Assembly (NCBI RefSeq): GCF_000384115.1
Contig: NZ_KB913029.1
Span: forward strand, 4,005,057 to 4,069,056
Direction of reading: 5' to 3'
DNA from: Sporichthya polymorpha DSM 43042
Lineage (GTDB): Bacteria; Actinomycetota; Actinomycetes; Sporichthyales; Sporichthyaceae
Length of the DNA: 64,000 bases
The translations under genes were made by a program, and so were the position numbers. Below, piece after piece: positions 31,348-40,180 of this stretch (its first letter is position 1; each line of letters begins with the position of its first letter). The notes beneath the pieces are model-generated. The model worked only from the letters and a program-made list of their open reading frames with translations, was not told the origin of the DNA and did no database searches.

Positions 31348-32538
31348 TCAGGTGCGGAGCAGACGGACCGGGACGCGGTCGCCGGTCTTCGGGCCGGGTG
31401 TGCCGGCCGGCAGCACGACGATGCCGTCGGCTCGGACCAGCGAGGTGAGCACGCCGGCGCGCCTCGTCAGCGGCGTGGCGACCAGGTCCTCACCCTCGGT
31501 GGACAGCTGCACGCGGATCCAGTCCTCGCTGCTCTCGGTCGAGTTCAGGTCGGTGGCGAGCCGGGCCTCGACCACCGCGCGCCGCGGCGGTGCGGTGTTC
31601 ATCAGGGCAGCGAGCATCGGGGCGGCGAAGACCTCGAACGTCAGCGCCGCGGAGACGGGGTAGCCGGGCGCGCCGAGCACCGGCGTCCGGCCCGCGACGC
31701 CGAGGACGACCGGGTGACCCGGCCGCACCGCGACCCCGTGCACCGCCAGCGTCCCGGCCGCGGTGACGACGTCGGCGGTGTGGTCCCCGCGGCCCTGGCT
31801 CGACCCGGCGATGAAGATCACGAGCTCGGACGTGGCGGCCGCGTCGCGCATCGCGGCGAGCAGTTGCGCGGGCTCGTCGGGGACGATGTCGAGGATCCGC
31901 GTCCGGCAGCCGAGGTCCTGCGCCTGGGCAGCGAGCATGAGCGAGTTGGTGTCGAGGATGTCGCCGGGGGAGAGCTCGGAGCCGAGCGGCCGGATCTCGT
32001 CCCCGGTCGGGACGATCGCCACCCGCGGGGCCTGATGCACCGTCAGGTGCTCGTGGCCGGCGGCCGCCGCGGCGGCGACGTCCCAGGCCTGGAGGCGCAG
32101 CCCGGCCGGCAGGAGCGTCTCGCCCGCGCGGACGTCCTCGCCGATCGGGCGCACGTGCTTGCCCGGCTCGGCCGCCTTGCCGATCTCGGCCTTGTCGTCG
32201 ACGAACGTGACGTCCTCGCGCATGACGACCGCGTCGTAGCCGGCGGGCATCGGGTCGCCGGTGTCGACGACGACGAAATCGGTCAGCACCGCCCCCGCCG
32301 TCGCCTGCGCGGCGTGGACGGCGATCCCGTCCATCGCGGCGGCGTCGTAGGCGGGGGAGGACCGGCGGGCGAGCACGGGCTCGGCGGTGACGCGGCCGAC
32401 GGCCCGGTCCAACGGGACCACCTCCGCCGGGGTGCGCTCCGGGCACCCCGCCGCGCGGCAGGCCCCCAGCCAGATCGCCAGGGACTCGGCGGCGGGAAGG
32501 TCGTGTGCGGGCTCCGGGGGCATCGAGGCGTCAGACAC
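31348..32538 (-). CDS. moeA: MoeA-like molybdopterin molybdenumtransferase
   Basis: The 396-residue protein has the MoeA order: [13 protein letters not shown] near the N-terminus, [12 protein letters not shown], a central domain with [10 protein letters not shown], and the [10 protein letters not shown] motif. Where classical MoeA has G-G-x-S-x-G-x-x-D, this reads [12 protein letters not shown], as in the subgroup linked to molybdenum hydroxylases. It inserts molybdate into adenylated molybdopterin. The GTG start overlaps the MobA-like stop by eight bases. It could serve the Cox enzyme encoded 13 kb away. Confidence 0.85.
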   Translation of the reverse strand: MSDASMPPEPAHDLPAAESLAIWLGACRAAGCPERTPAEVVPLDRAVGRVTAEPVLARRSSPAYDAAAMDGIAVHAAQATAGAVLTDFVVVDTGDPMPAGYDAVVMREDVTFVDDKAEIGKAAEPGKHVRPIGEDVRAGETLLPAGLRLQAWDVAAAAAAGHEHLTVHQAPRVAIVPTGDEIRPLGSELSPGDILDTNSLMLAAQAQDLGCRTRILDIVPDEPAQLLAAMRDAAATSELVIFIAGSSQGRGDHTADVVTAAGTLAVHGVAVRPGHPVVLGVAGRTPVLGAPGYPVSAALTFEVFAAPMLAALMNTAPPRRAVVEARLATDLNSTESSEDWIRVQLSTEGEDLVATPLTRRAGVLTSLVRADGIVVLPAGTPGPKTGDRVPVRLLRT

Positions 32539-33391
32539 CGACGTTGGAGGTCAGGATCGCCACCGAGTCGCCCTGGAACAGGGGGACGTCGGGCTCCTTC
32601 GCCACCTTCTCGCTGTTGACGGTGACGAGCAGGGCCGCCGAGATGCCGATGCGCATCGTCCGCGTCGCGCTGCCGATGTTGGCCGCGCGGACCGTCTCGA
32701 TGCGCGTCTTGCCTTGATCCATCCACGTGCCGTGGATGTGCATCGTGATCTCGGGCTCCGGCTCGGAGCGCGCCTGCTCGTACTCCTCGGCCGTGTTGAT
32801 GTTGCGGACCGAGGCGAGGTCGGGGTCGACGTGCTCCAGCACCGGGTCCGCCAGCAGGTGTGCGGCGTCGAGCACGCGGACGTTCGACTCGGCGAACAGC
32901 TCGCCGGGCGTCCGGGCGCCCTTCTCGATCAGTTCCGTCGCGCGCTCGCCGAGCTCGGTGCGGTAACCCGCGGCGAGCGGCTGCCGGTGGTCGTGGAGGA
33001 TCGGCAGCGCGACCTCGACGTCGTCCATCGACGTCATCACCCGGTGCACGTACCGCGGGTGCAGGAAGGGCAGGTCGGTGGAGGTCACGAACGCGATTGG
33101 CACGGTCTCGCCGACGACCTGGAGGCCGGCGGCGATGCCCTGGAGCGGGCCGAGGCCCTCGACCGGGTCCTCGACGACGCGGACGCCGTCGGGCAGCGGG
33201 GGGAGTTCCTGGCCGGGGGCGGACACGACCACGACCGGCCCGCTCACCGCCCGCTGCAGCAGCGCGGTCGTGCGGTAGAGCAGCGTGGAGCCGTGCCAGT
33301 CCAGGGCCGCCTTGGGCGTGCCCATGCGCGAGGAGCGGCCGCCGGCCAGGACGACGCCGCCCGCGCCGAAGAGACGAGGTGTCGACTGCAC
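32531..33391 (-). CDS. MobA/MocA-like nucleotidyltransferase with MoaD-like C-terminal domain
   Basis: The N-terminal 190 residues form a nucleotidyltransferase with G-G-V-V-L-A-G-G-R-S-S-R-M-G-T-P-K-A, D-P-V-E-G-L-G-P-L-Q-G-I, and the metal-binding T-S-T-D-L-P-F. This family adds GMP or CMP to molybdopterin; for CO dehydrogenase-type enzymes the cofactor is the cytosine dinucleotide. The last 80 residues look like a beta-grasp MoaD domain (V-T-V-N-S-E-K-V-A, L-F-Q-G-D-S-V-A-I-L) but end N-V-G-V, without the terminal Gly-Gly needed for sulfur transfer. It is the first gene of the pair with moeA. Confidence 0.8.
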   Translation of the reverse strand: MQSTPRLFGAGGVVLAGGRSSRMGTPKAALDWHGSTLLYRTTALLQRAVSGPVVVVSAPGQELPPLPDGVRVVEDPVEGLGPLQGIAAGLQVVGETVPIAFVTSTDLPFLHPRYVHRVMTSMDDVEVALPILHDHRQPLAAGYRTELGERATELIEKGARTPGELFAESNVRVLDAAHLLADPVLEHVDPDLASVRNINTAEEYEQARSEPEPEITMHIHGTWMDQGKTRIETVRAANIGSATRTMRIGISAALLVTVNSEKVAKEPDVPLFQGDSVAILTSNVGV

Positions 33392-33462
33392 GGCCCCGAC
33401 CGTACCGGGAGTTGTCCGATTTCTCCTCGGACCGGGGCGGTACCGGTGAGAATGGTGGGGTT

Positions 33463-34626
33463 ATGACGAGTTCAGGTGGCGAGTGGGTCGCAGTCCCGGT
33501 CCCGGGTCAGCCGGACCGGTGGGACTTCGTGCCCCATGAGCAGCCGCCTTCCCCGGACGGCAGCCCCGGCCGGTGGCACGTGGTCGGCGGGTCGGGCACC
33601 GAGGTCGGGCAGTGGCAGTGGTTCCCGACGAACCCGCTGCCCGCCCCGCCCCCGCCGCTGCTGTTCCAGAGCACCGGGATTTCGAGCGCCGGGACGAGCG
33701 TCCCGATCGCGACCCCGAAGCGGTCGAAGAAGGTCCCGCTCGCGATCGGGGGCGCCGTCGTGGTTCTCGCCGCCGCCGCGGCCGGGGGTGCCCTCGCGTT
33801 CTCCGGCGGCGACGACAGCAAGCACAAGGAGGAGATCACTGCGCTGGTCAACTACGTCACCACCGTCGACAAGGGTGAGGACGTCTGCACCAGCCACCTG
33901 ACGGAGGACTTCGTCCGGACGATCTTCGGTGACGTCGCCACCTGTGAGCAGGACGACGACACCGACGGGGACTCCGGCGACGCGACCGGCGCACTGGTCA
34001 GCGACATCCAGCTCGACGACGCGGACGCCACCGCGATCGTGACCGTGCAGGGCGGGAACACCGACGGCGCGACCGGGACCTGGGCCTTCCGGCGCGGCGA
34101 CGACGACGTCTGGCGCGTCTCGGAGTGGCGGGCCGACTACCTGCGCTCCAGCCTGGAGAAGACCTTCGGCGAGACGTACGACTCCGACGGCCCGGACGAC
34201 CCGTTCGACAACCCGAACGTCCGCAGCTGCGTGAAGGACCGCCTGCTCGGCCAGGACGACCCGGCGTTCCTCGACACCGCGTACCAGCTGTTCCGCAACA
34301 GCCAGGAGAGCTCGGCCAAGCTGCTCGGCTTTATGGCCGAGTGCCCGAGCGACACCCAGGGCGTCTCCGCGCTCCGGGCGCTGTTCGAGAAGGGCTTCCG
34401 CGCGAGCGTGCAGGTGCCGGAGCAGATCACCGAGTGCATCGTCCTCGGCATGCGGACGGGGCTCTCGGACGAGGAGATCAAGCAGCTCAGCCTCAACCGC
34501 GGCATGCCGGCGCCGCCGCACATTCAGGCCCGGATTCAGCAGATCACTCTCACCTGCGCGGGCTCGCCCACGTCGTTCGACCCCGTCCCGGAGGGCCTCA
34601 CTCCCGGCCCGGACCTCGGCGTCTGA
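33463..34626 (+). CDS. Membrane-anchored protein with extracytoplasmic domain, unknown function
   Basis: The 387-residue protein has a Trp/Pro-rich cytoplasmic start (W-V-A-V-P-V-P-G-Q-P-D-R-W-D-F-V-P), a membrane helix at about residues 92-112 (I-G-G-A-V-V-V-L-A-A-A-A-A-G-G-A), an acidic outer domain with D-V-C-T-S-H-L-T-E-D-F and a fold reminiscent of NTF2-like lipoproteins, then helical segments rich in cysteine pairs (C-V-K-D, A-E-C-P-S, E-C-I-V). No named family is recognised. The ATG at 33463 is divergent from the MobA-like gene by 71 bases. Confidence 0.65.
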   Translation: MTSSGGEWVAVPVPGQPDRWDFVPHEQPPSPDGSPGRWHVVGGSGTEVGQWQWFPTNPLPAPPPPLLFQSTGISSAGTSVPIATPKRSKKVPLAIGGAVVVLAAAAAGGALAFSGGDDSKHKEEITALVNYVTTVDKGEDVCTSHLTEDFVRTIFGDVATCEQDDDTDGDSGDATGALVSDIQLDDADATAIVTVQGGNTDGATGTWAFRRGDDDVWRVSEWRADYLRSSLEKTFGETYDSDGPDDPFDNPNVRSCVKDRLLGQDDPAFLDTAYQLFRNSQESSAKLLGFMAECPSDTQGVSALRALFEKGFRASVQVPEQITECIVLGMRTGLSDEEIKQLSLNRGMPAPPHIQARIQQITLTCAGSPTSFDPVPEGLTPGPDLGV

Positions 34627-34633
34627 GGTGTGG

Positions 34634-34669
34634 GACACTCTGTCCGACCAGAGTGTCTGACACGGTGTC
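34634..34669 (+). promoter_or_regulatory. Paired inverted repeats between two rightward genes
   Basis: GACACTCTG (34634-34642) and CAGAGTGTC (34649-34657) form a perfect stem with a six-base loop, and GACAC-G-GTGTC follows at 34659-34669. GACAC/GTGTC half-sites thus occur four times in 36 bases. It may terminate the upstream gene (stop 34626) or be an operator for the hydroxyacyl-CoA dehydrogenase gene; the repeated half-sites favour the second. Confidence 0.45.
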
Positions 34670-34753
34670 CGATCGGCCCGGCGCAGGGTTGCCTCGCGCG
34701 ATCGGGTTGGCTGTGCGCAGACGAATCCTGACAGCGACGGGAGTGCGCCGGGC

Positions 34754-35602
34754 ATGGGCGAGTACAGCGCGGTGATCGGGGCCGGGACGATGGGGCTGGG
34801 CATCGCCTACGTCCTGGCGGCGGCCGGGGACACGGCGATCCTGGTGGAGCCGGACGCGGGCCGGGCCGCGAACGCGGTCGCGACACTGACCGGGGTGGCC
34901 GAGTCGGCGGTGAAGCGGGGCAAGCTCTCCGAGGACGCGGCCAAGGACCTGATCGGGCGGATCTCGGTCGTCGCGGCGGTGGAGGACCTGCCGGCCGGGA
35001 CCGCGGAGCTGGTCGTGGAGGCCGTCCCGGAGCGGATGGAGCTGAAGAAGGACCTGCTCCCGCGCATCGAGACCCACTGCGCGCCGGCGATCCTCGCGAC
35101 GAACACCTCCGGGCTCTCGATCGACGAGCTCGCGACGGTGCTGACCCGGCCCGAGCGGTTCCTCGGTCTGCACTTCTTCAACCCCGTCTGGGTGATGCCG
35201 CTGCTGGAGATCGTCCGCGGTGAGCGGACCGATCCGGCCGTGCTGGAGTCCGCGCGGGCGCTGGCGGTCCGGATCGGCAAGGAGCCGATCGTCGTGAGGA
35301 ACATGCCGGGCTTCGCCACCTCTCGCCTCGGCGTCGCGATCGGCCTGGAGGGCATGCGGATGCTCGAGGAGGGTGTCGCCTCGGCCGAGGACATCGACAA
35401 GGCGATGGAGCTGGGCTACAAGCACCCGATGGGTCCGCTGCGCCTGACCGATCTGGTCGGCCTGGACGTCCGGCTCGACATCGCGCGGAACCTGTCCAAG
35501 GACCTCGGCCCGCGGTTCGAGCCGCCGCAGATCCTGATCGACAAGGTCGCCGCCGGCGAGCTCGGCAAGAAGTCCGGCAAGGGCTTCTACGACTGGAGCT
35601 GA
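34754..35602 (+). CDS. 3-hydroxyacyl-CoA dehydrogenase
   Basis: The 282-residue protein is a single-domain-pair enzyme of the Hbd/FadB2 type. The NAD-binding fold is G-A-G-T-M-G-L-G-I-A-Y at the N-terminus; the catalytic histidine lies in F-L-G-L-H-F-F-N-P-V at about residue 140, and N in R-N-M-P-G-F-A-T-S-R-L follows, with P-M-G-P-L-R-L-T-D-L-V-G-L-D near the end. It oxidises 3-hydroxyacyl-CoA to 3-ketoacyl-CoA. In this neighbourhood it could act on the products of ring opening by the box and paa pathways or in beta-oxidation. The usual Y-x-K-H-P-M-G-P motif is present. Confidence 0.93.
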   Translation: MGEYSAVIGAGTMGLGIAYVLAAAGDTAILVEPDAGRAANAVATLTGVAESAVKRGKLSEDAAKDLIGRISVVAAVEDLPAGTAELVVEAVPERMELKKDLLPRIETHCAPAILATNTSGLSIDELATVLTRPERFLGLHFFNPVWVMPLLEIVRGERTDPAVLESARALAVRIGKEPIVVRNMPGFATSRLGVAIGLEGMRMLEEGVASAEDIDKAMELGYKHPMGPLRLTDLVGLDVRLDIARNLSKDLGPRFEPPQILIDKVAAGELGKKSGKGFYDWS

Positions 35603-35606
35603 CCTC

Positions 35607-36451
35607 GTGGCCGCGCCCGAGTTCGTCGACGTTGCCGGCCGCCGCACCCGGGTCCGCCTCTCCGGCGACCCGGCCGGGCGGCCGGTGGTGCTCCTGCACG
35701 GCATCGGGCGCTCGCTGGAGGACTGGGACCCGCAGTTCGAGCTGCTGCGGTCCAGCAACCGGCTGATCGCGCTGGACCTGCCCGGTTTCGGGTACTCCCA
35801 GCGGCGGCCGGAGCCCTCGTCGCTGCCGTCGTTCGCCGCGGGCGTGCTGGAGACGCTCGACGCGCTGGGGGAGTCGCGCCCGGTCCACCTGATCGGGAAC
35901 TCCCTCGGCGGGGCGGTCTCCCTCGGCGTCCTCGGGGCCGCGCCGGACCGCGTCGCGTCCGTCGTGCTGGTGAACAGCGGCGGCTTCGGCCGTGAGGTCA
36001 CGTACCTGCTGCGGATGCTCGCCGTCCCCGGGCTCGGCAAGCAGATGCTGCGCCGGCCCACCCGCGCCTCGGCCCGCCTGATCGAGCGCGCGCTCTACCA
36101 CGACCGCTGTACGCGACCCCGGAGCGCATCGACCACGCGTTGAAGCTCGGCCGGGAGCCCGACGCCGCCGCCTTCCTGGCCGAGACCGCGCTCGGTCTCG
36201 GCACGATCCGCGGCGTCGACCAGGGTTGGCGCCGCGACCTGCTGATCGCCGCCCGCAAGCACCCGAAGCCGATGCTCATCGTCTGGGGCGACCGGGACAA
36301 GATCCTGCCCCACCGTCACCTCGAGACCGCCAAGCGCGCCTTCCCCGACGCCCGGTCCCACCTGTTCCCCGACACCGGCCACATGCCCCAGATCGAACGC
36401 GCCCCCGAGTTCGCCGCCCTCGTCCAGGAGTTCCTCGCCTCCCAGGTGTGA
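35607..36451 (+). pseudogene. Alpha/beta hydrolase gene split by a single-base frameshift
   Basis: The first part (35607-36143) gives H-G-I-G-R-S and the nucleophile elbow G-N-S-L-G-G, then loses its frame at A-L-Y-H-D-R. The second part (to 36451) continues in the next frame with Y-A-T-P-E-R-I-D-H-A-L and carries the acid (W-G-D-R-D) and histidine (T-G-H-M-P-Q) of the triad. One missing C near 36104-36109 (D-R-L-Y-A expected) explains it. Joined, it would be a normal meta-cleavage-type hydrolase of about 280 residues. It may be a true mutation or a sequencing error. It is four bases after the hydroxyacyl-CoA dehydrogenase. Confidence 0.75.
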
Positions 36452-36454
36452 AGC

Positions 36455-36526
36455 AGGCATGCCGATTGCAACGCGTGGGACACCGGAGCCGCCCCGCACG
36501 CATCTGACGTTGCATTAGGCATGCCT
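36455..36526. terminator. Long inverted repeat between convergent genes
   Basis: AGGCATGCC, two changed bases, TGCAACG (36455-36473) pairs with CGTTGCA plus GGCATGCCT (36508-36526). The right arm contains the stop codon (36515-36517) of the leftward DUF559 gene. The stem lies between that gene and the rightward hydrolase, and probably ends both transcripts. Confidence 0.5.
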
Positions 36527-37375
36527 GGTCCACGGGCCGCGGGCCAGGACCCCTGCGATCTGCGTGAGTACCCGCGCCGGCTCCAGTCGCACGTCCTCCC
36601 AGCTGAACCGCAGCAGGACGTAGCCACCGGCCGCGAGCACGTTCCCCCGGCGCCGATCGTTGCGGTACGAGCGGCGGTCCGCGTGGAACTCGAAGCCGTC
36701 GACCTCGATCGCCAGCCATCCGTCGAGCAGGAAGTCGACCCAGCCCACGTCCGGGATGAAGACCTGGGTGCGGACCTCCGCCGGCAGCAGCGACAGCAAC
36801 AGGCGAAGCCGGGTCTCCAGCGGCGATCCGTTGAGTTCGTCCACATGTGCCACGGCTCGGCGGAAGACCGCTGACCCCGGGCCGCGGGTAGCGCCGGCGA
36901 GCTTGTGGAGACGGGCGATCGTCGCATCGCGCCGACGGACCGCACTGTCGAGGATGACCGCGGCGTCGAGCAAGGGCAGAGAGCGGCCGCAGTCCAGCAG
37001 GGTCCGGTCGACGCTGGTGACCGGGACGCGGAGGCCGCGGTCCTCGGGCGCCAACTCGGCGTGATGGACGTGCGCCCCTGGCCAGTTCGCTTTCATGTGC
37101 CCGCGAGAGACGGTGACGTGATGCAGCTTGGGATCGCGGTGCAGGTCCCATCCGTGCAGCCGCGCCGCGCTGGCGTGGGACGCGACGCCGGCGACGGCCA
37201 CCGCCGCGACCAGGGCTGGGTCGGCCTGGGGTAGCGCGTACCCGCCGACGCCCACCCGGAGCACGCGTCCGTCGGCCACCGCGCGAGCCGTTTCCCGGTC
37301 GCTCACCCCCGCGGCCCGCAGGTCAGCCCGCCGCGCTACACCCTGCCGGGTCGCGAGCACTGCCTCGATGTCCAC
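36515..37375 (-). CDS. DUF559-type endonuclease-fold protein with AbiEi-like N-terminus
   Basis: The protein of about 286 residues starts with a winged-helix-like segment (G-V-A-R-R-A-D-L-R-A-A-G-V-S-D-R-E) of the kind found in AbiEi-type antitoxins and ends in a restriction-like fold: W-V-D-F-L-L-D-G-W-L-A-I-E-V-D-G-F-E-F-H and D-R-R-R-G-N, then V-L-R-F-S-W-E-D-V, the DUF559/Vsr-like core with D, E-V-D as acidic residues. The combination is common in actinobacteria, and its role is unknown; a nucleolytic or defence role is possible. GTG at 37375 is adopted, though TTG at 37435 is also open. No partner toxin is adjacent. Confidence 0.75.
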   Translation of the reverse strand: MDIEAVLATRQGVARRADLRAAGVSDRETARAVADGRVLRVGVGGYALPQADPALVAAVAVAGVASHASAARLHGWDLHRDPKLHHVTVSRGHMKANWPGAHVHHAELAPEDRGLRVPVTSVDRTLLDCGRSLPLLDAAVILDSAVRRRDATIARLHKLAGATRGPGSAVFRRAVAHVDELNGSPLETRLRLLLSLLPAEVRTQVFIPDVGWVDFLLDGWLAIEVDGFEFHADRRSYRNDRRRGNVLAAGGYVLLRFSWEDVRLEPARVLTQIAGVLARGPWTRHA

Positions 37376-37471
37376 GGCCGGAGCTTCGTGCAGATCCGCC
37401 CGCTGTGCTGGGCGTGCGCGCCGCGCTGTGGACAACGGGAGTTGTGGACAACCGGCTCGTGGACCAGGCGG

Positions 37472-38638
37472 CTATTGCTGGAGGAGCCAGGCGGCGTCGC
37501 GGGCGGTGGCGCGGAGGCCGGGGATGCGGCGGAGCCGGGGGGTGCGGGCGACGTCGTTGGCCATCATCTGGGCGGCCTGGACCTTGATGCGGGTGACGAC
37601 GGGGTCGTCGGGGTGGTGGGCGCCGGCGAGAGCGACCCAGTCCTGGATGAATTCGCGCTGCATCTGGCGGGCCTCGGCGGCGCGGGCCTCGCCGCCGAGG
37701 TGGATCAGCTCGGTAATCATCGCGGTGACGAGGCTGGGGTGATCCAGCGTCAGATCCACGTAGGCGTCGGAGAGATGGCGCAGCACCTCGGCGGGGGTGC
37801 GGCCCTCGTCGCGGGCGGTGTCCATGGCGGCGCGGAGGCCGCGGAGGCCGCGGGCGAGGGCGTCGACGAGGATGTCCTGCTTGCTCGCGAAGTGGTTGTA
37901 GACGCTCGGGCCCGCGATGCCGACGGCGGCGCCGATGTCGTCGATGCTCACCTCGGCGTAGCCGCGCTCGGCGAACAGGTCGGTGGCGGCGTCGAGGATC
38001 TCGTCGGCCCGGGTCGCCGGCTTCGGGCGGCGGGCGCGGGTCTCGCGGGTGGTGTCGGCCGGCGGGTCCATCCGCAGGATCCGCGTCGCGAGGTCGGTGA
38101 GCAGGTCGTCGAACGCCGGACGCGGCAGCACCTGCCGATGGAACGAGATGCTCGTCAGCGTGTCGGAGGCGCAGACGCCGAGGAGCTCGGCCTGCTCGGT
38201 CGTCAGCTCGGGGCGACGGGCGGCGATCTCCGTCGTCAGCCAGCCCGAGATCTGCACGCGCTTCTTGCGGATCTGCGCGGCGGCGTCAGGGGAGAGGTTG
38301 CGGGACTCCCGCTGCATCAGCACCCCGGCTTCGCGGGTGTCGAGCGTCGCGCGGGCGAGAACGGCGGCGATCTGCGAGAGGTCTGCGGCGTCGTCGGTGG
38401 GCAGCGCGCCGAGCGTCGTCTCGAGGGCGGTGTCGATCGCGTCGAAGAGCAGGTCGGCCTTGCCGGCGTAGTGCCGGTAGACCGCGGACGCCCCGACGTT
38501 GACCGCCGCGGCGATGTCGGAGACCGCCACGTTGGCGTAGCCGCGCTGGGCGAACAGCTCGGTGGCGGCGTCCCGGATCAGGGCCCGCCGGTTGCGCGGA
38601 CGGGTGCCGCGGGGCGGTGGGGTCGCGCTCAAGGACAA
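37472..38638 (-). CDS. Tandem (double) TetR-domain transcriptional regulator
   Basis: This 388-residue protein contains two complete TetR helix-turn-helix domains in one chain: the first at about residues 15-62 (A-A-T-E-L-F-A-Q-R-G-Y-A-N-V-A-V-S-D-I-A; V-Y-R-H-Y-A-G-K) and the second at about 212-258 (A-A-T-D-L-F-A-E-R-G-Y-A-E-V-S-I-D-D-I; V-Y-N-H-F-A-S-K), each with its own ligand-binding helices. TetR proteins are dimers, so this is a fused pseudo-dimer. TTG at 38638 has AGGGGG upstream. It diverges from the thiolase gene, and an operator-like palindrome lies between them. Confidence 0.9.
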   Translation of the reverse strand: MSLSATPPPRGTRPRNRRALIRDAATELFAQRGYANVAVSDIAAAVNVGASAVYRHYAGKADLLFDAIDTALETTLGALPTDDAADLSQIAAVLARATLDTREAGVLMQRESRNLSPDAAAQIRKKRVQISGWLTTEIAARRPELTTEQAELLGVCASDTLTSISFHRQVLPRPAFDDLLTDLATRILRMDPPADTTRETRARRPKPATRADEILDAATDLFAERGYAEVSIDDIGAAVGIAGPSVYNHFASKQDILVDALARGLRGLRAAMDTARDEGRTPAEVLRHLSDAYVDLTLDHPSLVTAMITELIHLGGEARAAEARQMQREFIQDWVALAGAHHPDDPVVTRIKVQAAQMMANDVARTPRLRRIPGLRATARDAAWLLQQ

Positions 38639-38673
38639 CGCCGCACCCCCTTGGAACCTGGTCGCCGGACACC

Positions 38674-38689
38674 TAGGATCACGATCCTA
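38674..38689 (+). promoter_or_regulatory. Perfect palindrome, likely operator of the double-TetR regulator
   Basis: TAGGATC-AC-GATCCTA has perfect seven-base arms and lies midway between the divergent regulator (start 38638) and thiolase (start 38723). TetR-type regulators normally bind such a site to control both directions; the assignment is inference. Confidence 0.65.
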
Positions 38690-38705
38690 AGTGAATCAAT
38701 ACTAG
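38689..38705 (+). promoter_or_regulatory. Thiolase promoter motif shared with the acyl-CoA dehydrogenase gene
   Basis: AAGTGAATCAATACTAG lies 17 bases before the thiolase start. Fourteen of its 17 bases recur upstream of the acyl-CoA dehydrogenase gene (42317-42333, other strand), at a similar distance from the start codon. AATACT could be its -10. Confidence 0.55.
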
Positions 38706-38722
38706 CCAACGGAGGCTCCGGT

Positions 38723-39910
38723 ATGAGCGGCAAGGCACGGATTGCCGGCGTGGGCATGGTGCCCTTCGCGACGCCGAGCAAGGCAGCGCCCTACGACGTG
38801 CTGGCGACCGGAGCCGTGAAGGCGGCGCTGTCCGACGCCGGGGTCGACTACGACGCGATCCAGCAGGCCTACGTCGGCTACGTCTACGGCGACTCGACCT
38901 GTGGGCAGAACGCGCTGTACAACGTCGGCCTGACGGGCATCCCGGTCGTCAACGTCAACAACAACTGCTCGACGGGTTCCTCGGCGCTGTGGCTCGCCCG
39001 CCAGGCCGTCGAGTCCGGCGCGGCGGACGTCGTGCTGGCGCTCGGGTTCGAGCAGATGCAGCGCGGCGCGCTCGGTTCGCACTGGGACGACCGGCCCTCG
39101 CCGTTCGGCCGCTTCGACGAGACCCTCAACCGCGTTCAGGGCCCGGCGCCGGAGAACACCCCGCTCGCGCCGCGCTACTTCGGCGGCGCCGGCGAGGCCT
39201 ACCGCGAGAAGTACGGCCTCGGTGACGACGTCTTCGCGCGTATCGCGGTCAAGGCCCGCACCCACGCGGCCAACAACCCGTACTCGGTGTTCCGCGACCC
39301 GATTTCCCTCGACGACGTCCTGGGCTCGCCCCAGATCTACGGCCCGCTGACGCGCCTTCAGTGCTGCCCGCCCACCTGCGGCGCGGCCGCCGCGGTGCTC
39401 GTCAGCCCGGCGTACGCGGCCAAGCACGGCCTGCGCGCGAACGTCCAGATCAGCGCCCAGGCGATGACCACCGACCGGCCGTCCTCGTTCGAGACCGACC
39501 TGATGCGCCTGGTCGGGTTCGACATGGCCCGCGAGGCCGCGGACCAGGTCTACGAGACCGCCGGCGTCGCGCCCGAGGACATCCGCGTCGTCGAGCTCCA
39601 CGACTGCTTCACCACCAACGAGCTGCTCACCTACGAGGCGTTGCGTCTGACGCCCGAGGGCACCGCGGAGAAGTTCATCCTCGACGGCGACAACACCTAC
39701 GGCGGGCGGGTCGTCACGAACCCGTCGGGCGGCCTGCTCTCCAAGGGACACCCCCTCGGCGCGACCGGGCTCGCCCAGTGCGCCGAGCTCGTCTGGCAGC
39801 TCCGCGGCGAGGCCGGCCCCCGCCAGGTCGAGGGCGTGAACGTCGCCCTCCAGCACAACCTCGGCCTCGGCGGCGCCGCCGTCGTCTCCCTCTACGAGAA
39901 GGTCGCCTGA
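38723..39910 (+). CDS. SCPx/lipid-transfer-type thiolase
   Basis: The 395-residue protein is a thiolase of the sterol-carrier-protein-x/Ltp type. The reactive cysteine is in N-N-N-C-S-T-G-S-S-A-L at about residue 86; V-V-E-L-H-D-C-F-T-T-N-E supplies a histidine and G-H-P-L-G-A-T-G the second. Such enzymes cleave or form branched 3-ketoacyl-CoA, and in actinobacteria some act as steroid side-chain aldolases with a DUF35 partner; no partner gene is adjacent here, so a simple thiolase is more likely. GGAGG is seven bases before the ATG. Divergent double-TetR regulator upstream; repeat terminator downstream. Confidence 0.9.
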   Translation: MSGKARIAGVGMVPFATPSKAAPYDVLATGAVKAALSDAGVDYDAIQQAYVGYVYGDSTCGQNALYNVGLTGIPVVNVNNNCSTGSSALWLARQAVESGAADVVLALGFEQMQRGALGSHWDDRPSPFGRFDETLNRVQGPAPENTPLAPRYFGGAGEAYREKYGLGDDVFARIAVKARTHAANNPYSVFRDPISLDDVLGSPQIYGPLTRLQCCPPTCGAAAAVLVSPAYAAKHGLRANVQISAQAMTTDRPSSFETDLMRLVGFDMAREAADQVYETAGVAPEDIRVVELHDCFTTNELLTYEALRLTPEGTAEKFILDGDNTYGGRVVTNPSGGLLSKGHPLGATGLAQCAELVWQLRGEAGPRQVEGVNVALQHNLGLGGAAVVSLYEKVA

Positions 39911-39925
39911 CCCCGGCGTGCGAAA

Positions 39926-39969
39926 AAAGGGTGACACCCCTTACTGCGCAGTAAGGGGTGTCACCCTTT
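39926..39969. terminator. Palindromic repeat copy 2 (intact 44-bp palindrome)
   Basis: AAAGGGTGACACCCC is followed by TTACTGCGCAGTAA, itself a palindrome, and then the complementary arm GGGGTGTCACCCTTT; the whole 44-mer equals its own complement. It lies 15 bases beyond the thiolase stop and is followed by T-rich sequence. The same 44-mer is at 55853-55896, and a copy split by the IS at 21.4/22.9 kb. Confidence 0.9.
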
Positions 39970-40180
39970 CTTTACATCCGCCGTGGCCTCGGCTCCCCGG
40001 GACGGGAGCCGAGGCCACGTCGGTGACGAGCGGTCGAGGTCGGGCCACCAAGGACGACGTCGACCGCCGGCGGCCGTCGGCGGCGCACGTTAGGCGGGCC
40101 GGGACGGGCGCGCTTGCCATCTGGCGCCAGTTCCGGGCGAGGAGGGTGACGGACGGCCCGGTCGCGGCGAGACTGCGGGC

